Assembly (NCBI GenBank): GCA_026645375.1
Contig: JAPFFX010000116.1
Location: 1 to 14,813 of the forward strand
Direction of reading: 5' to 3'
DNA length: 14,813 nucleotides
DNA from: Citricoccus sp. WCRC_4
GTDB lineage: Bacteria > Actinomycetota > Actinomycetes > Actinomycetales > Micrococcaceae
Below, in pieces: positions 12,772-14,813 of this stretch. The position numbers and the translations under genes are program-made. Each line of letters begins with the position of its first letter. Positions within the stretch are counted from its first letter, which is position 1. The notes under the pieces are model-generated. The model worked only from the letters and a program-made list of their open reading frames with translations. It ran no database searches and had not been told where the DNA came from.

Positions 12772-14580
12772 ATGGCCAATTCGTTCCAGCTCCACACCCA
12801 CGGGATCTCCCATGACCCGAACTGGTTCCGCACCGCCGTGTTCTACGAGGTCCTGGTCCGGGCCTTCCACGACGGCAACGGTGACGGCTCCGGGGACTTC
12901 GACGGGCTGATCAACAAGCTGGACTACCTGCAGTGGCTGGGCGTCGACTGCCTCTGGGTACCGCCGTTCTACCGTTCCCCGTTGCGGGACGGCGGTTACG
13001 ACGTCGCCGACTTCTACGAGGTCCTGGACGACTTCGGGACCGTCTCCGACTTCAAGCGGCTCGTGGCCGAGGCCCACGCCCGCGGCCTGCGCGTCATCAT
13101 CGACCTTCCGCTGAACCACACCTCGGACCAGCATCCCTGGTTCCAGGAGTCCCGATCGGACCCGGACGGGCCGTACGGGGACTTCTACGTCTGGAGCGAC
13201 ACGGACGAGAAGTACGAGGACGCCCGCATCATCTTCGTGGACACCGAGGAGTCGAACTGGACCTTCGACTCCGTGCGCCGGCAGTTCTTCTGGCACCGGT
13301 TCTTCTCCCACCAACCGGACCTGAACTTCGAGAACCCGGCGGTCATCGAGGCCCTCTACGACGTGGTCCGGTACTGGCTGGACATGGGGGTGGACGGCTT
13401 CCGTGCGGATGCGATCCCGTACCTCTACGAGGAGGACGGCACGGACTGCGAGAACGACCCGCGCACCCACGTGTTCCTGAGGGACCTGCGGACCATGGTG
13501 GACGCGGAGTACCCGGGGCGCGTGATCATCGCCGAGGCCAACCAGCCGCCTCAGGACGTGGTGGACTACTTCGGGTCCGAGGAGGACCCGGAGTGCCACA
13601 TGTGCTTCCACTTCCCGATCATGCCGAAGATCTTCTACGCCCTGCGCGACCACAAGGCCACCGCCATCCTGGAGGCCATCGCGGAGACCCCGCAGATCCC
13701 GGCCGGTTCGCAGTGGGGGACCTTCCTGCGGAACCACGACGAGCTGACCCTGGAGATGGTCACGCCCGAGGAACGCCAGGCCATGCTCGGCTGGTACGCC
13801 CCTGACTCGAGGATGCGGGCCAACGTCGGCATCCGCCGCCGGCTGGCGTCCCTGCTGGACAACAGCCGCTCCGAGCTCGAGCTGATCCACGGGTTGCTGC
13901 TGTCCCTGCCGGGCTCGCCGTTCCTGTACTACGGGGACGAGCTCGGCATGGGTGACAACATCTGGCTTCCGGACCGCGATGCCTCACGCACCCCGATGCA
14001 GTGGAACCCGGACCGCAACGCCGGGTTCTCCGACGCCGATCCCGGCAAGCTCTACCTGCCGGTCATCCAGTCCCTCGTCTACCACTACAACCACGTCAAC
14101 GTGGAGGCGCAGCTGGCCTCGAACGGCTCCCTGCTGCACTGGGTCCGGGAGACGCTGGCCGTGCGCAAGCGCCACCCCGTCTTCGGGCTGGGCGACTTCA
14201 CGATGGTGGACGCCGAGGCCGAGCAGGTCCTCGCCTTCGTCCGGGACCTGCCGATCAGTGACGACGAGGACCTCTACCCCGAGACCGTGCTGTGCGTGTT
14301 CAACCTGTCCCCGGACCCGGTGGCCACGTGGCTGAGCGTCCCGGGTTACGAGGGGCGGGGCCTGCGGGACGTGTTCGGTGGCCGGGCCTTCCTGGACATC
14401 GGGGAGGACGGCCGCCTCCCGGTCACCCTCCCGGGCCACGGTTTCTTCTGGCTGCGCCTGCGCACCGGGCCGGACCTGATGGTCGGGGCGGACCGGGCCG
14501 CGCTGGCCGGCAAACGGAACCCCTACACGACCGCACTGCCCGTGATCACCCCCGAGATGTCCGCAGGGAGCGTCCGATGA
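12772..14580 (+). CDS. treS: trehalose synthase / maltose alpha-D-glucosyltransferase
   Basis: Interconverts trehalose and maltose by intramolecular rearrangement; here it supplies maltose to the maltokinase encoded next. The 602-aa protein matches M. tuberculosis TreS (601 aa). It opens with the family-typical HDPNWFRTAVFYEVLVRAF, followed by GH13_16 motifs: LPLNHTSDQHPWFQESR, GVDGFRADAIPYLYEE (nucleophile D213), VIIAEANQPP (acid/base E255) and LRNHDELTLEM (H322, D323). A beta-rich domain C follows from about 490. ATG 12772 is the only sensible start, but its ribosome-binding site is weak. The stop TGA shares ATGA with the mak start, so the two are separate but translationally coupled; in some other bacteria they are fused. 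Confidence 0.97.
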   Translation: MANSFQLHTHGISHDPNWFRTAVFYEVLVRAFHDGNGDGSGDFDGLINKLDYLQWLGVDCLWVPPFYRSPLRDGGYDVADFYEVLDDFGTVSDFKRLVAEAHARGLRVIIDLPLNHTSDQHPWFQESRSDPDGPYGDFYVWSDTDEKYEDARIIFVDTEESNWTFDSVRRQFFWHRFFSHQPDLNFENPAVIEALYDVVRYWLDMGVDGFRADAIPYLYEEDGTDCENDPRTHVFLRDLRTMVDAEYPGRVIIAEANQPPQDVVDYFGSEEDPECHMCFHFPIMPKIFYALRDHKATAILEAIAETPQIPAGSQWGTFLRNHDELTLEMVTPEERQAMLGWYAPDSRMRANVGIRRRLASLLDNSRSELELIHGLLLSLPGSPFLYYGDELGMGDNIWLPDRDASRTPMQWNPDRNAGFSDADPGKLYLPVIQSLVYHYNHVNVEAQLASNGSLLHWVRETLAVRKRHPVFGLGDFTMVDAEAEQVLAFVRDLPISDDEDLYPETVLCVFNLSPDPVATWLSVPGYEGRGLRDVFGGRAFLDIGEDGRLPVTLPGHGFFWLRLRTGPDLMVGADRAALAGKRNPYTTALPVITPEMSAGSVR

Positions 14581-14744
14581 CCACTGAACAGAACTCCTCC
14601 GCATCCTTCCCCCAGCTGCTCTCCGCCTGGCTGCCGTCCCAGCGCTGGTTCCCGGTGCGGGGATCCTTCGACCTGCACCGGGTCGGGGGGATCGGAAGTG
14701 GCACCACCTTCACGATCCACCTGCCGTTGGTGAGTGATCCATGA
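14577..14744 (+). pseudogene. mak: maltokinase N-terminus, frame closed after 55 codons
   Basis: Maltokinase (Mak/Pep2) uses ATP to make maltose-1-phosphate for GlgE. The start overlaps treS (ATGA), as expected. Residues 9-33 (SFPQLLSAWLPSQRWF and onwards) match the maltokinase N-terminal cap, with WLPSQRWF as the giveaway. The frame meets TGA at 14742-14744 after 55 residues, whereas the family has about 450, and 69 more bases remain. The other two + frames do not show an obvious maltokinase continuation. Options are a one-base sequencing or assembly error near the edge, a true frameshift, or an insertion or chimeric junction around 14730-14745. Calling it a pseudogene is provisional; the identity of the N-terminus is firm. 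Confidence 0.6.
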
Positions 14745-14813
14745 CGGGCGCGCAGGCCGGATCGGCGGCGGCGGTCGTGCCTTGAAGGACGAAGTGTCGG
14801 CCCGAGGTGGGCT
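14745..14813. other. right edge of uncertain origin
   Basis: These 69 bases after the mak stop should encode maltokinase residues 56 onward. One + frame from 14743 stays open to the end (about 23 residues, Gly/Arg-rich) and could be the true continuation if a base is missing or added near 14740. A second frame opens with ATG at 14741, overlapping the stop, but closes at 14783-14785. No terminal inverted repeat of an insertion sequence could be recognised. Confidence 0.3.

Noticed and set aside
10315..13890. A 1191-codon open frame on the minus strand across glgE and treS
   Set aside because: It is antisense to two genes with complete catalytic motifs; the translation is Gly/Val/His/Arg-rich and low in complexity, as expected from the mirror of GC-biased codons.
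1..14813. CRISPR arrays, tRNA/rRNA genes, riboswitches, insertion sequences
   Set aside because: No regular repeats, no recognisable tRNA clover-leaf or rRNA segment, no transposase, and the gaps between genes are short (the longest is 261 bp).

Overview
The window is high-GC, densely coding DNA from an actinobacterium. Codons are strongly G/C-biased in the third position, several genes start with GTG, and promoters look like the TAnnnT type. The left half matches, in content, order and orientation, the lpqE / carD / ispD / ispF / cysS / 23S rRNA methyltransferase block of Mycobacterium tuberculosis (Rv3584 to Rv3579c). CarD and the GlgE pathway also point to Actinobacteria. Protein sequence style (for example CarD with Glu47, as I recall it in Arthrobacter-like CarD) suggests Micrococcaceae, but the genus is not determined.

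Layout. 1-117: an unresolved gene edge and a hairpin. 118-672 (-): an LpqE-like lipoprotein. 673-933: a divergent promoter region. 934-5439 (+): carD, ispD, ispF, cysS and rlmB, covering global transcription control, the MEP isoprenoid pathway, cysteinyl-tRNA synthesis and rRNA methylation. 5439-7610 (+): glgX, overlapping rlmB by one base and probably translationally coupled to it. 7611-7724: a convergent gap with two hairpins. 7725-10358 (-): glgP. 10359-10533: a 175-bp divergent control region. 10534-12687 (+): glgE. 12772-14580 (+): treS. 14577 onward (+): the beginning of the maltokinase gene mak, whose frame closes after 55 codons near the right edge.

How the genes work together. The right half is an alpha-glucan/trehalose locus. 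TreS turns trehalose into maltose, Mak phosphorylates maltose to maltose-1-phosphate, and GlgE adds the maltosyl unit to alpha-1,4-glucan. GlgP (phosphorolysis) and GlgX (debranching) take the glucan apart. Synthesis (glgE-treS-mak) and breakdown (glgP) diverge from one short control region. The branching enzyme GlgB is not in the window; it may lie just downstream of mak.

I found no mobile element, CRISPR array, tRNA or rRNA, and no clearly undescribed system. The most interesting signals are regulatory: a hairpin that buries the glgX Shine-Dalgarno, four genes that look leaderless, repeats in the glgP/glgE control region, and the early break in mak.
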